Assembly: GCA_963693285.1 (NCBI GenBank)
Contig: OY848926.1
Span: 4,634,501-4,698,500, forward strand
DNA from: Xestospongia muta
Taxonomy: Eukaryota > Porifera > Demospongiae > Haplosclerida > Petrosiidae
DNA length: 64,000 bases
Direction of reading: 5' to 3'
In this document: piece after piece, positions 47,577 to 57,594 of the stretch
Numbering within the stretch: the first letter of the stretch is position 1
Layout of the letters: each line of letters begins with the position of its first letter
Translations under genes and position numbers: made by a program
Notes under the pieces: generated by a model
Database searches by the model: none
The model's input: only the letters and a program-made list of their open reading frames with translations
Told to the model about the DNA's origin: nothing

Positions 47577-48103
47577 CAGTGGCGGAGGAACCTATGGGAC
47601 ACCAGGGGCAAGTGCCCCCCCCCCAAAAAAAATTTTTTACACATGTAACAATTTGTATCCAATATGTATTAGAGAACAATGAAAAACACTCATTGCAATT
47701 ATAATTGTGGCAATCGGGTATTTACCACATTCATTGTATATAAACATGTGTAGTCATGGTTACAGGCATTAATCAAAGTCATTGTCACATGGGTTATCAC
47801 TTGCCAGTTATAAATAAAGTAAAGTCAGTGAACAGCGGCAAAAAAGCTTGGGGATATGTCTAACTCTTGCAAACAAATATCCATAATGTCCTTCTTCATG
47901 ATTTCAAAGTCATAATTTTGTAACCATAATTATATCATTCAATAAAGCAATTCTTTCACATAATCATATTATACAAAATTATCAAAATTGATGTGTATTT
48001 AAGGGATTAAAAGCAAAAACTCTCCTCAGCTTCTGGGGGGCTGTGCCTCCAGAACCCCCACTGGTGCCCCCCCAAATTCAAATATATTCCTCCACCCCTG
48101 TAG
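47577..48103. mobile_element. non-autonomous TIR element, duplicate
   Basis: Copy of the element at 29998-30566 carried along in the block duplication. Ends CAGTGGCGGAGGAAC and TTCCTCCACCCCTG with flanking TAGTG. A stretch near the left G/C tract is deleted relative to the other copy. Confidence 0.6.
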
Positions 48104-48159
48104 TGCACAGCCATAATTATTGTCTAAATGGCAGCATACAGGAGTATAAACATTGGAAT

Positions 48160-48160
<1 letters not shown>

Positions 48161-48231
<71 letters not shown>
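48161..48231. repeat. (TA)n microsatellite
   Basis: About 70 bp of TA dinucleotides, expanded relative to the paralogous site at 30624-30653. Overlapping ORFs here translate only to alternating Tyr/Ile. Confidence 0.9.
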
Positions 48232-48232
<1 letters not shown>

Positions 48233-48511
48233 GTAAGAGGTTAATAATTTAGTGAATCCGTTCAAGAATCAAGATGATAAATCAATCTCTATTTAAACAA
48301 TCTCTCTCATACTGGTGGACTCATAAGTGAAGTCTGTCAGTGTTTACTGGTTACAAAATGTTATACAAAGCAAAATTAATTGTACATGATATATGTCAAA
48401 GACGATCAACTTTGTATGTACTTTCAGATGAGTGTAGACCCATAATCCCATGGTCTATATATAGCATCAACAAACAAGGGAGTTAAAATGAAAGCAGTTC
48501 TACCTGACACA

Positions 48512-49301
48512 TGGATGTAGCCATAATTTGGTGAGAAGCAACTTATCACTGATGCCATTGACTGTAATGATAGAAAGACTATTAGCAAGAAACAGTAGAC
48601 TTATAAGGTAGGACATAACAGGTAGCAATAATATATAACATGGTCAGTTAAGTAGGTACACCATCATTGAGGGAAAAAGAGAATAGTAGAGATTGGTTGT
48701 GAGAAATCTGGTAATGTTAATACATGCATATCTACACTGTAGGCACCTATATGTGTTGGGATTGGAATATGCTGATGTGTGTATAAACAGGGCACAAGAC
48801 GGTAATTACATTCCAATGTGTATATTTCAGACAACAATGTATGAACTCATGTGTTTTGATAGTATAATCATTATAAGATAAAGCATGTAGCATCAATATG
48901 TTCAATTACGATAACACTAATCGTACACACGTATACCTAACTACAGGTAATATAATGTCTCTGATATGCATGTCTTAAGATTAGTGTTATTATAGTTGAA
49001 CATATTGACTTCACACATACATACTTTATGTTATAACAATCACCTTTGTACTAGACTATTTATTGTTCCAGATAGACATGTATGTATAGCAACGTTTTAA
49101 ATTTTGTTTCAGAAATTATATAATTTTATTTAATAATTAATTTGAGACAAATCAAAATAATAATCAGCTCACAACAAATTACAATAATATAAAACAATTT
49201 TTGAATAAAGCAACACTTGTTTCACATGAAGAACGATAATTATGATAAGTATCAAGAATTATAAATTCTTATACTGAAAAAAAACTGGCTGCAAAGCTAG
49301 T
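48512..49301. other. unique spacer after the block duplication
   Basis: Sequence diverges from the left block just after ACCTGACACA. An inverted repeat ATATGTTCAATTA...TAGTTGAACATAT spans about 48897-49008. No exon recognised. Confidence 0.5.
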
Positions 49302-51098
49302 TTATTTGTAGTAGTAGCAAGAGCTGTCAGTGTAAGAGTAAGTATAGTAATAACGATAATAATAAGAGTAAGAGTAATAGGAGCTGGTAGCATAACGATA
49401 ATAGTAGTAGCAATAATAATTATAATAGCGGTAATTGTTATCGCTTGCTGTTGCAGCTGATACTGATACAGCTATGATAATAATGACAAGTGCAATGACC
49501 CACCACACAATGGACACAATATTGAGGATCAAAGCGACACGAGCTTTGGATTGAGCTCCTTCCAAATCACCTCGTGCCTCAGCATCACGAGCCTAAATAT
49601 ATAGAAATTACATCATTCTATAAGGTATATAGTATTTGAAAATCATACTTACACTTATAGCAAAGATAATAGCTGGAATGGTACAGAACAGTGAGTACCA
49701 AGTCCCACAGAAAAAGCAAAGGAATGTCAACACAATGGACAATGTCAAGTAGTGGTCCCCAGTAGGACGAATAACAGTGTGTGACACCACTGGAGTTGGT
49801 TGTGATGATACAACAACTACATTAGAACTCTATAGGCAATAAGAACAAGTGAGTTCTGATTTATGTAAAATGGACAACTCACAGACTGCTGAGTAGCAGT
49901 TGGAGCAACCTGAGCAGCTGGAGGATAGGCCTGCTGTAGATAATAAGGAGGCGGAGTATCTATCAAAAAGTATATATTAACTCAATGATACAATAGTTAA
50001 TTTTGTCTACCTTTGTATCCTCCCTGGAGAGTGTACCCTTGTTGTGGAAGATAACCTTGCTGTGGTGGATAACCTTGTTGTGGGAAATATCCTTGTGGTA
50101 TATAATAACCTTGCTATATAAGCAGAGGAATACACACACACACATATAATTATACACTAATACTGTATACAAATCTAATGTACAATTACTTGTCAAATGA
50201 TCTAATTATGCATGTAGGTGTAACATTTATTATGTATGAAACTTGTAGCATACTTGAGGTGGATAACCCGTATTGGTACCTAAGTAAAGAAAGAGAAAAA
50301 ACGCTTACTTATGGTGTTTGTGGATTATAAGAAAAATAACATCCTGTAAAATTGACTCATCAGCAATAACTATGATTTCTAATAGTAAATAGTAAATAGT
50401 AAATCATATACCTAATAGGGTAATTAAGTGTTGATCAAAAAGCTAACAGTTGTGAACAACAAAATCTAATAGCAAAGGTTAAGCTATATTACATAGCATA
50501 ATTATGGTTCCATTAGCAACTAATGTAATAATTGCATATCTTAGATGATTACATAATCCCATATTGAAAACATAAAGATATATTATGTAAAAAGACTTAG
50601 TCATGCAAGTAATCACTAAATTTTGTTGACAAAGTGGTTACTATTAGCAAAATATGATTCAGACTGGAGATCATAAACAGTGTTTCAGACACTAAGGACA
50701 TTATTTTATTCTATGTCACTTTTCAGATGTTTGTAAACTAAAAACAGAGCTCAGTCCTTATTTTACTGATCATGATAGATTTAGCGTATATATTAGGGAT
50801 AGAAAATGCATGTCTGGCATGGTTATTAATTACAATCTGATTGCTGCTACTTTGATGAGTCTGTATATATGAACTCAACACAGGACACACTTATTGTGAA
50901 AAGATAACCAAATACTGTCTGCCTCACAAGACCAGTCTCGTGTATTATTCTGTTTTAACTTATAAATAGTTTATAGTCTATCACACATGACCGGTACCAG
51001 ACGCACAGGAAAGCACATCCGGGGAAGCTGCTATAGATCAACCTAGGCGCTGCAGCACCGATCCACACTTATAGTAAACACGTAGATTTACCTTCCAT
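49302..51098 (-). CDS. Gene M: CD225/dispanin with longest Tyr-rich tail
   Basis: Exons 51092-51098, 50254-50279, 50011-50113, 49883-49959, 49653-49829 and 49302-49592; 226 residues. Exon 2 is distinct (MEGTNTGYPPQ). The repeat exon is diverged ([18 protein letters not shown], ending YTLQGGYK). Exon 4 starts DTPPPYYLQQ, retaining PPPY. After AVSVSAATASDNNYRYYNYY the tail runs on with alternating Tyr, Ser, Arg and Cys, about 12 residues longer than in any sister, and ends SSCYYYK. It is the outermost array member on the right and the most divergent of the full-length ones in exons 2-4, although the CD225 core is nearly unchanged. Confidence 0.9.
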
Positions 51099-51171
51099 AT
51101 CCGTAAACAATGTCAATTACTGCAAGCTACTGGCACAGCAAGTCTCTCTCCGTCCACTTCAAAGCTCGACT

Positions 51172-51181
51172 GCGCATGCGT
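51172..51181. promoter_or_regulatory. NRF1-like site, gene M
   Basis: GCGCATGCGT, one base off the palindrome, 74 bp upstream of the ATG. Confidence 0.65.
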
Positions 51182-51459
51182 TAATAGATTCATTAATTTA
51201 ATTGATTTTTATGCTTAACAGGCATATTTATTATTATAGGCTGTTATAAAGTTACATGTATCCAACTATATGATTTGGCCATGTGACAGCTTGGCCAGAC
51301 TAACTGGTTCTGTTGTCAATAGTCTAGCTAGATGCCAAGAACTTTCCACATACAGCATATTGCAAAAACTAACACTATCCTTATGTACAGAAAGACCTTT
51401 AAAAGTGCTTGAAAACTTAAAGGAATTAATGTGGATTTAAAGTTTCAGTTCTGAACTAA

Positions 51460-51512
<53 letters not shown>

Positions 51513-53130
51513 CTACTTTACACATAATTATATTTTAATAATTATGTATATAGTAAATTCATTGAAAGATCCATGACAATACTGTATTCTAATTGCATAA
51601 TGATTTAGTCACAAACATGTCAAATATTCACTTTTTATAGGATTACAGTGGTTATCGACCTTTGATGATGTATAATTCATTGATTGGTTGATTTAACCAA
51701 TATAGTTGTGGTTTAACAGATAGCATGTAGCAAACTGAAAATAAATATACTACTGTTTTGATTACCTTTGTCCTATGGAATTGATTGTTTACAAAATAAT
51801 AATTTATAGTGTAATAATTTTTATTATTCTATTTGAATTACTATGTCAATATTATTAAACTTTCAAAGGAAACAAATATTGTCGTTAATAAAATCAATGT
51901 TAGTACTTTGTTTAAATGATCATGACTTGTGTACATAGCATGATATGGTATTTCTTCATTTTGACTGCTGCTAGAAATATGATTTCAAGAATTAATGATT
52001 ATTAATTGATCCAAACGCAGTTTCACTAGTTGGATCGGAGGACTCTATACTACAGCAACAGAAGATGAAGATACAGCTGTTTTAATGTTGATGAATGTTG
52101 CATGAAAGTCACCACGACTTGGAGACAATAGGATTGAGTTTAGTATAATTTCCACCAAGGTTTATGGTTTATTGACAATGCCATATATGACTCCAATGAT
52201 GTCATAGATATTCCGTCAACACTCTTTTATGAGCATAGCATGTTAAAATGTTTTAGTGTAAATCGATAACACATATTATATATTATAGCACTTATTTTTG
52301 CTAGCTCTACTCATATTACTACTACTTTATACTACTTATAATTAAGGTGATGTAACATCTATATTGTTGACTCACACAATATTAAGTTTTGTACTGTGTT
52401 GCTCAGATGTGTAAAAGATATGGTATACTCACAGGGATGTAGTCATAATATTGTACCAACATAAAACCAATAATCGCTATCCATACTCTTGTCTATACAA
52501 TGAGTGTATGTATAATAGATATTTGATAACTTTAATGACGTCTAATTAAGGAAGAGGCACTGTTAATGTCTTATAATTGTGTTACAACATCATTGCTTGT
52601 CCATTATTATTATAATATCATCATAACAATACATATAATATATTAACAATTGTGGTAGTGATCAAAGCTTCATCCTGACCAAACAGTATCAAGTCAAAAT
52701 GAACCAAGATAGTTCCCATTACTAAGTAAGACATTAAGAAAATGGACTAAAACAAGTTTATTAACCTTATAGTACTTTGAATACTATAGTATCTCAAGCA
52801 ATAGAAACTCTCTATAAACATTTTAAAAGTTACCTGCTTTTGGTTAAAGATATGTAACAACAAACTCTGTGACATCATAATTTACTCTAACCTACTCACG
52901 TTACCGTCATATGTTATGCCTGTATGCAACAATTATAAATTTGCCCTTCCCTGCTTGACCCAACCTCAAAATATGATCCCTTGAAAGAATTTCATTTTTA
53001 GTAGTTCATTGTCATTCTATTATGAAGTTGTTTTCACAGCTTGTTAGCTAACATTACTGGACAGTACACACACAATTAAACATCTCATATTGTTAATGTA
53101 TATAACAATAGCTATTACAACTGTTATATC

Positions 53131-53165
<35 letters not shown>

Positions 53166-53223
53166 ATTTTAGATTAGGTGTAATGTACTGTATGTATATC
53201 CTATTATTATCCTTTTCTAATAG
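51182..53223. other. gene-poor AT-rich stretch
   Basis: Contains a (TA)n run at about 51463-51508, an exon-2-like relic on the plus strand at 51641-51663 (GATTACAGTGGTTATCGACC), a left-end fragment of MITE family 1 at about 51678-51740, and another TA run near 53134-53160. No gene recognised. Confidence 0.55.
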
Positions 53224-53694
53224 CTATTAGAGCTTATCAACAGATCAGAAATGTTTCTATGGTATATTCTTTAAAGCAAATTGAGTTAATTAACTAATGA
53301 AGGTTATATTATATTTATCACATATTTTGTATAGTCCATTGAAGACCGTAATCTTTTAGCTGGTTATATATTTCTTTATTTTAAAGAATACAACAGATCT
53401 AGAGCTCAGGAAATTTTTAATAGAGTAAGTCATATATAGTTATTACAATTGCTATTTGATACTTACTGTAAAATCATTCACAATCGCTTGTATGGTGTAT
53501 CCAGTTAATAAATCATTTTTTTGTAGTATACGGACTCAAGAGTTATGTCCAAAGCAGGAAGATATGGTCAATCATCTAAATCTGGTGAAGGGAGAATGAT
53601 AGGGCAACTAGAGTTAGCAAAAATGTGTCGGTGTTATTGGGCTGTGCAGCAGATGAAGATAGTGGTATTAGATGTCAAATACTACAGTCAGTAG
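53224..53694 (+). CDS. possible 3' exons of an unrecognised plus-strand gene
   Basis: Three candidate exons with GT-AG borders stay in one frame: 53224-53261 (IRAYQQIRNVSM), 53335-53424 (SIEDRNLLAGYIFLYFKEYN and on to IFNR) and 53527-53694, ending VLDVKYYSQ and TAG. The middle part has the look of a helical repeat (hydrophobic residues spaced as in a TPR helix), but I do not recognise a family. No start codon or upstream exon was found within the preceding 2 kb, so it may be a gene remnant or have distant 5' exons. It is convergent with the gene that ends at 53868. Confidence 0.35.
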
Positions 53695-53867
53695 TATCAT
53701 ATTTCTTTAAATTACGTGGAATGATACAATCCTTTTATTGCTATGTAGGTAGAGTATTGTGGTTAAAGCTTTATTGTTAAATATATATATATATTCATAG
53801 ATTAAGGCATAAAAATAAAACAATACCCTAGTTTCAATAGAGAGAAGTATATTGATTCTGAAAGCAT

Positions 53868-54446
53868 TTATTCATTGATTTGTTCCATATTAGAGTTATC
53901 CGATTCTAAAGAAGTCTTATGTGAAGTGTCCACCATATTTGAGTCTTCGTGTATTACTTTATCATCGTTTGTCTCAGAGTCATTGACTGATGCTTCTAAT
54001 ACAGTCATTGGTACTGAAGGTATTAACTTTGGTTGAAATCGTCTAGCAATCCTATCTTGATGTGCTTTATCTTCTTCTTCTGATAAAAGACCTCTCCAAG
54101 GATCCTCTAAAATAGATTGAGAATATAAATCTTCATCATATTCACTGTCATGATGGTGACGCTCTCTTTTAGCTCCCCTTCTTCTGTGATCAGGATATCG
54201 CCGTTTTGAACGACCTCGTGGTTGATATGGTCTGTTACCTGTTTCATGATCATGTCTTTGAGGTCTAGAGTGATGATAAGTAGGTGGATAATGAGGAGGA
54301 AGTAGAGACATGTCAGGGGGAAGAGGAAGCGGTGGATAATCAGAAGGATATGGGAGATATTGGGGAGGAGGTGGGCCAGGATATTCAGATGAATGATGTT
54401 GATAATGAAGGGGAAACCTTGGTCTATATGGTGCTTGGTTACTCAT
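53868..54446 (-). CDS. unrecognised Pro-rich, Arg-rich and acidic protein
   Basis: Single coding exon of 192 residues starting MSNQAPYRPRFP at ATG 54446-54444. A 5' non-coding exon with donor near 54516 and acceptor TTTATAG just before the ATG is likely. First third: Pro/Tyr-rich (YPGPPPPQYLPYPSDYPP). Middle: basic, RGRSKRRYPDHRRRGAKRER, a probable nuclear localisation signal. Then an acidic patch (DSEYDEDLY) and the compact motif LEDPWRGLLSEEE, which looks like the conserved heart of the protein. The tail is Ser/Asn/Asp-rich. No membrane segment. Composition suggests an RNA-processing or nuclear adaptor protein, but this is inference only. Confidence 0.7.
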   Translation of the reverse strand: MSNQAPYRPRFPLHYQHHSSEYPGPPPPQYLPYPSDYPPLPLPPDMSLLPPHYPPTYHHSRPQRHDHETGNRPYQPRGRSKRRYPDHRRRGAKRERHHHDSEYDEDLYSQSILEDPWRGLLSEEEDKAHQDRIARRFQPKLIPSVPMTVLEASVNDSETNDDKVIHEDSNMVDTSHKTSLESDNSNMEQINE

Positions 54447-54618
54447 GACTGAATCTATAAACAAAGGATTAGCGAAAGAATTAAAGATAAATGTATGTAT
54501 CAAATGGAGATATTACCTTCAATTTTATGTAACCCGCATCAGTTATAAATTAAGGTGTGGTTTTTAATGAATTTTATTTAGTAATAGTTAATTAACAGCA
54601 GTGTCAAAAATGATAATT

Positions 54619-55683
54619 TTAAAATCTACACCTCACTCCAGTCTTTCCACAAAGACCTTCATGCACTGAAAATCCAACAATACAAATAGTTACAATCAAT
54701 GTCATTATACAAACAATAACAAATCCAAAAGAAACTCTCTCATTTTCTAATTTCCTATAATAATCATCATTCCTGGATGCAATACGAGCCTAAAAGAGAA
54801 CAAAAGTGAATAGACTTTGCATACACTACTTAGATAAGTTATTAATTAGTTATTAATGAATGCCTCCAGAAAGAGTACCATATGGTCTGGTAGAAAGCTC
54901 ATAGACATGTACTTCATTGTATATGTGCATACCAGGCAAAGCATTTCCTGCTGGATCTCTTTAAAGAGATCAAGTAGGAAATGCTTTGCTCATGCACATA
55001 CAATGAAGTACATGTCTATGAACTTCCTACCAGATCATATTATCTTTATACATTTAAAATCTAGTATCATTGCCTTCAGTGTAGGGAAAATTGTTATCTG
55101 TTTATCCTTACCACTATAGCAAAGTATACTCCAGCAATTCCACAACCTAATGCAAAGACATTTAGACACAGTGCTGATACAATAGTCAAGATAACAGCAA
55201 GAGTGATGTGATGATCCCATTTTGACGATGACCCAGTTTTCTCAAACTCAGGATAGGGATTATCAGTATCACCACTTCCTAATGGCTCTCGAGTGAATAC
55301 AATTACACTGTGAGGTCGTTTATTGGATCTCTAAAAAGACTTAAAATGACTCAACTAGTTTTATTATTTCCATTATTATATATAGTCTTACATTGGTGTG
55401 TTGTAGTCCAGGAGTTATATTGTAGGCAGGGTTTTCTGTCATCACAGTATTATCATCTGCATCTATGCATTACATATATATAGTATCCACCTAATCAATT
55501 CAATGTAACATGCAGCAGCTAGAAAGGGGTAGCTACTCCAAGTTCAACAATGGAGTATTTATACTACTGTGCATGCAGTTGTTAGAAGTTTTGTTTGATG
55601 GGTTTTAAATATATTTAACTTAAACTCTTAGTACGTCGTATTGTGATTTACGATGTTACATTTAGGATTTACTTACTAGCCAT
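54619..55683 (-). CDS. Gene N: divergent CD225 protein with CGxxGxxC tail
   Basis: Four exons: 55677-55683 (ATGGCTA), 55392-55462, 55112-55330 and 54619-54789; 155 residues. N-terminus MANADDNTVMTENPAYNITP is short and lacks GYPPQ repeats and PPPY. The first CD225 half is KWDHHITLAVILTIVSALCL, then GCGIAGVYFAIVARIASRND. The second segment is FGFVIVCIMTLIVTICIVGF. The exon break falls just before the AR of ARIAS, exactly where the array genes split CD225. The short lumenal tail reads EGLCGKTGVRCRF, with Cys six residues apart. Classed as CD225 by this pattern and by intron position; the usual GD-GA pair is not evident, so it is a distant member. A hairpin element occupies its last intron. Confidence 0.75.
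54880..55040. repeat. near-perfect hairpin in last intron of gene N
   Basis: About 75-bp arms pair with few mismatches: ATATGGTCTGGTAGAAAGCT on the left against its complement ending CTACCAGATCATAT, and GCAAAGCATTTCC against GGAAATGCTTTGC. The loop is only a few bases (TTTAAAGAG). No other copy seen in the window. Confidence 0.8.
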
Positions 55684-55909
55684 GGTTAAAACGAGAACAG
55701 TAGAAAGAGGAGGATTTATCGCTACGAGCCCCACCCTGTAACTTTTTGTAAATATGAATATTAATAAATTGTTAATTTTGTTATAGTCTCCACCCACCAA
55801 TCAAAAATATGTATTTTGGAACTGTGCTATGTTTTTGAAACAAAAAAATGTCTATAGCTGATTAAAAAGTGTCTGAGAATATTACGTCAGATTGTATCTT
55901 TGCAGCTAA

Positions 55910-56672
55910 TTATATATGTGTTCTAGTTTCACAACTAGCACCTGTAGGTCCACAAAATTCTCGATACACAACAAATCCAGTCACACAGATACTAATAATC
56001 CATCCGATAATACTAAATATTGCAAAACCAAATGCTGTTTTATCGTTGGCTTGCATTTCTTCTTTCTTTCCTTCCATTTCTGCTGACCGTGCCTAAAATG
56101 GAGGGATTAGTAAATAAAGATTTTTGACAGACACTGACAATGTATAGTGCAGGAATGTAATTATGGCATGTACTTTCACAGAAAAGATGACTGCTGGGAT
56201 AGCACAGAGTAATGTAAGAGGATTGAAGAAGATGATCGATATTATTAACATTATGACAGAAATGGTGAGGTGACGATTTCCTGGTTTTAAAGGGATATCT
56301 GGAGAGGCAGATCGTTTTGTTCCTTTAGGCTCATGATCTACAATTATAGTCTATATAGAAAGTAAACAAGAAGATAAACTTTCTATATAGATATATTGGG
56401 GATAGCTATAGAGTGTAATATATATACACATCTAAACAGCAAAATTGAATTTATTCTGAACATTCAATGTATCAATGTCTATGTCGTTATTATATTCTGA
56501 CCTTCTGATATCCTCTGCCAATTTGACGGCTAGAAACATGCTCCTCGTAGGGAGTCCCGAATTTCGTTTCAATTTCTGCACAGATGAGGTGGTATAATCA
56601 ACATCGAAAAGAAAATAAACGATCGTAAGATTATTCAACAATTTTAATAACAATAAAACTGTTACCTGCCAT
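55910..56672 (-). CDS. Gene O: divergent CD225 protein with CGxxGxxC tail
   Basis: Four exons: 56666-56672 (ATGGCAG), 56502-56575, 56174-56350 and 55910-56092; 146 residues. N-terminus MAEIETKFGTPYEEHVSSRQ, then TIIVDHEPKGTKRS. First segment HLTISVIMLIISIIFFNPLT, ending LLCAIPAVIFSVK. Then ARSAEMEGKKEEMQ and the second segment AFGFAIFSIIGWIISICVTG. The 177-nt third exon has exactly the size of the array's CD225 exon, and the phase is the same, supporting common descent. The tail YREFCGPTGASCETRTHI carries the CGxxGxxC motif. No GYPPQ or PPPY. Gene N lies 0.2 kb downstream on the same strand. Confidence 0.8.
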
Positions 56673-57594
56673 TGTAAAGTATTCCTATTACTTCAATAGC
56701 TTGATTGGTACTAGGAGAATAAAGCAAATCTCACCGCAGTGACAGAGATATTGAGACAGGGGTGGCCTGGAAACTTGCCAAGGAAGCCTTATAAATTTTG
56801 TTGGCATGCACTAATACTATATTAACAATAGCAGCGCTTACTATGACTAAACTTCCTTTACGTTTTGTAGTAAGTATGTGATATTAACTTCATAGGCGGA
56901 GGAAGCTCAAAAAAGTTGGGGGGGCTGAACATATTTGTACACAGTTTCACATGCAAAAGCATACATTTTAAAAATGGGAATTAAAATGCACCAAAATATT
57001 TTCTTCGTTCATCACATTTTTGAACAAGCTCCTTGGCAAGTTCTTGCAGATCTACTAGTAATAAATGTTAGAATGCAAAATGAGTTATTCTATGTAAAGG
57101 TTGGGGGCTCTCCCCCCCTTTATAAAAGTTGGGGGGGCATCAGCTCCCTTCACCCCCACCCTCAGCCGCCTATTATATGTAATGTTGTGCATAGTACTAC
57201 AGCAACAGATAACATATAACTGCTTATAAGGAATAAACTATTCTCTGATACATTGTTGACATTACGTATAGATAAAGGATCAGTTAATGTACTCACAATA
57301 TATATAATATTTTATGCATATACCCTTACATGTGCATACTGATATTGGTTGAATCACACAATAGATGTGTTTATTAATACTTACAATAGCATTAAAAGAA
57401 GTACCAAAAAGATGTAGAGATGACGATGCCAAAAGGAAAGAAATAATTCCATAAAGATTATATATATACACAAATCCAATCCTTACTGGGTGTAGAAGGA
57501 GTATACAAACCATAATACATTATTAAAATAATTATAGCCCAGTAAAACACTAAAGTGCAGTACATATAATGTGAACAAACTATTTTATATATAT
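56673..57594. other. spacer with a G-rich repeat element and an exon-like relic
   Basis: About 56893-57176 is bounded by ATAGGCGGAGGAAG and CAGCCGCCTAT, with GGGGGGG and CCCCCCC runs inside, resembling the TIR element at 30.0 kb but shorter. At about 57390-57450 the minus strand reads ISFLLASSSLHLFGTSFNAI followed by GTAAGT, which looks like the end of a hydrophobic CD225-type exon. No partner exon was found. Confidence 0.4.

Larger units (their letters stand above)
37255..48511. repeat. right copy of ~11.5-kb segmental duplication
   Basis: Contains genes J (5' half), K and L, all intact, against E (broken), F (intact) and G (broken) in the left copy. Offset is about 18.3 kb on the left part and 17.6 kb on the right, the change reflecting indels including the 330-bp foldback insertion. 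Confidence 0.9.

Noticed and set aside
48026..48265. ORFs on both strands through 48.2 kb with Tyr-Ile runs
   Set aside because: They are translations of a (TA)n microsatellite.
56935..57219. 94-codon plus ORF with GGSPPLYKSWGG
   Set aside because: It runs through the G/C-rich repeat element and has no family features.
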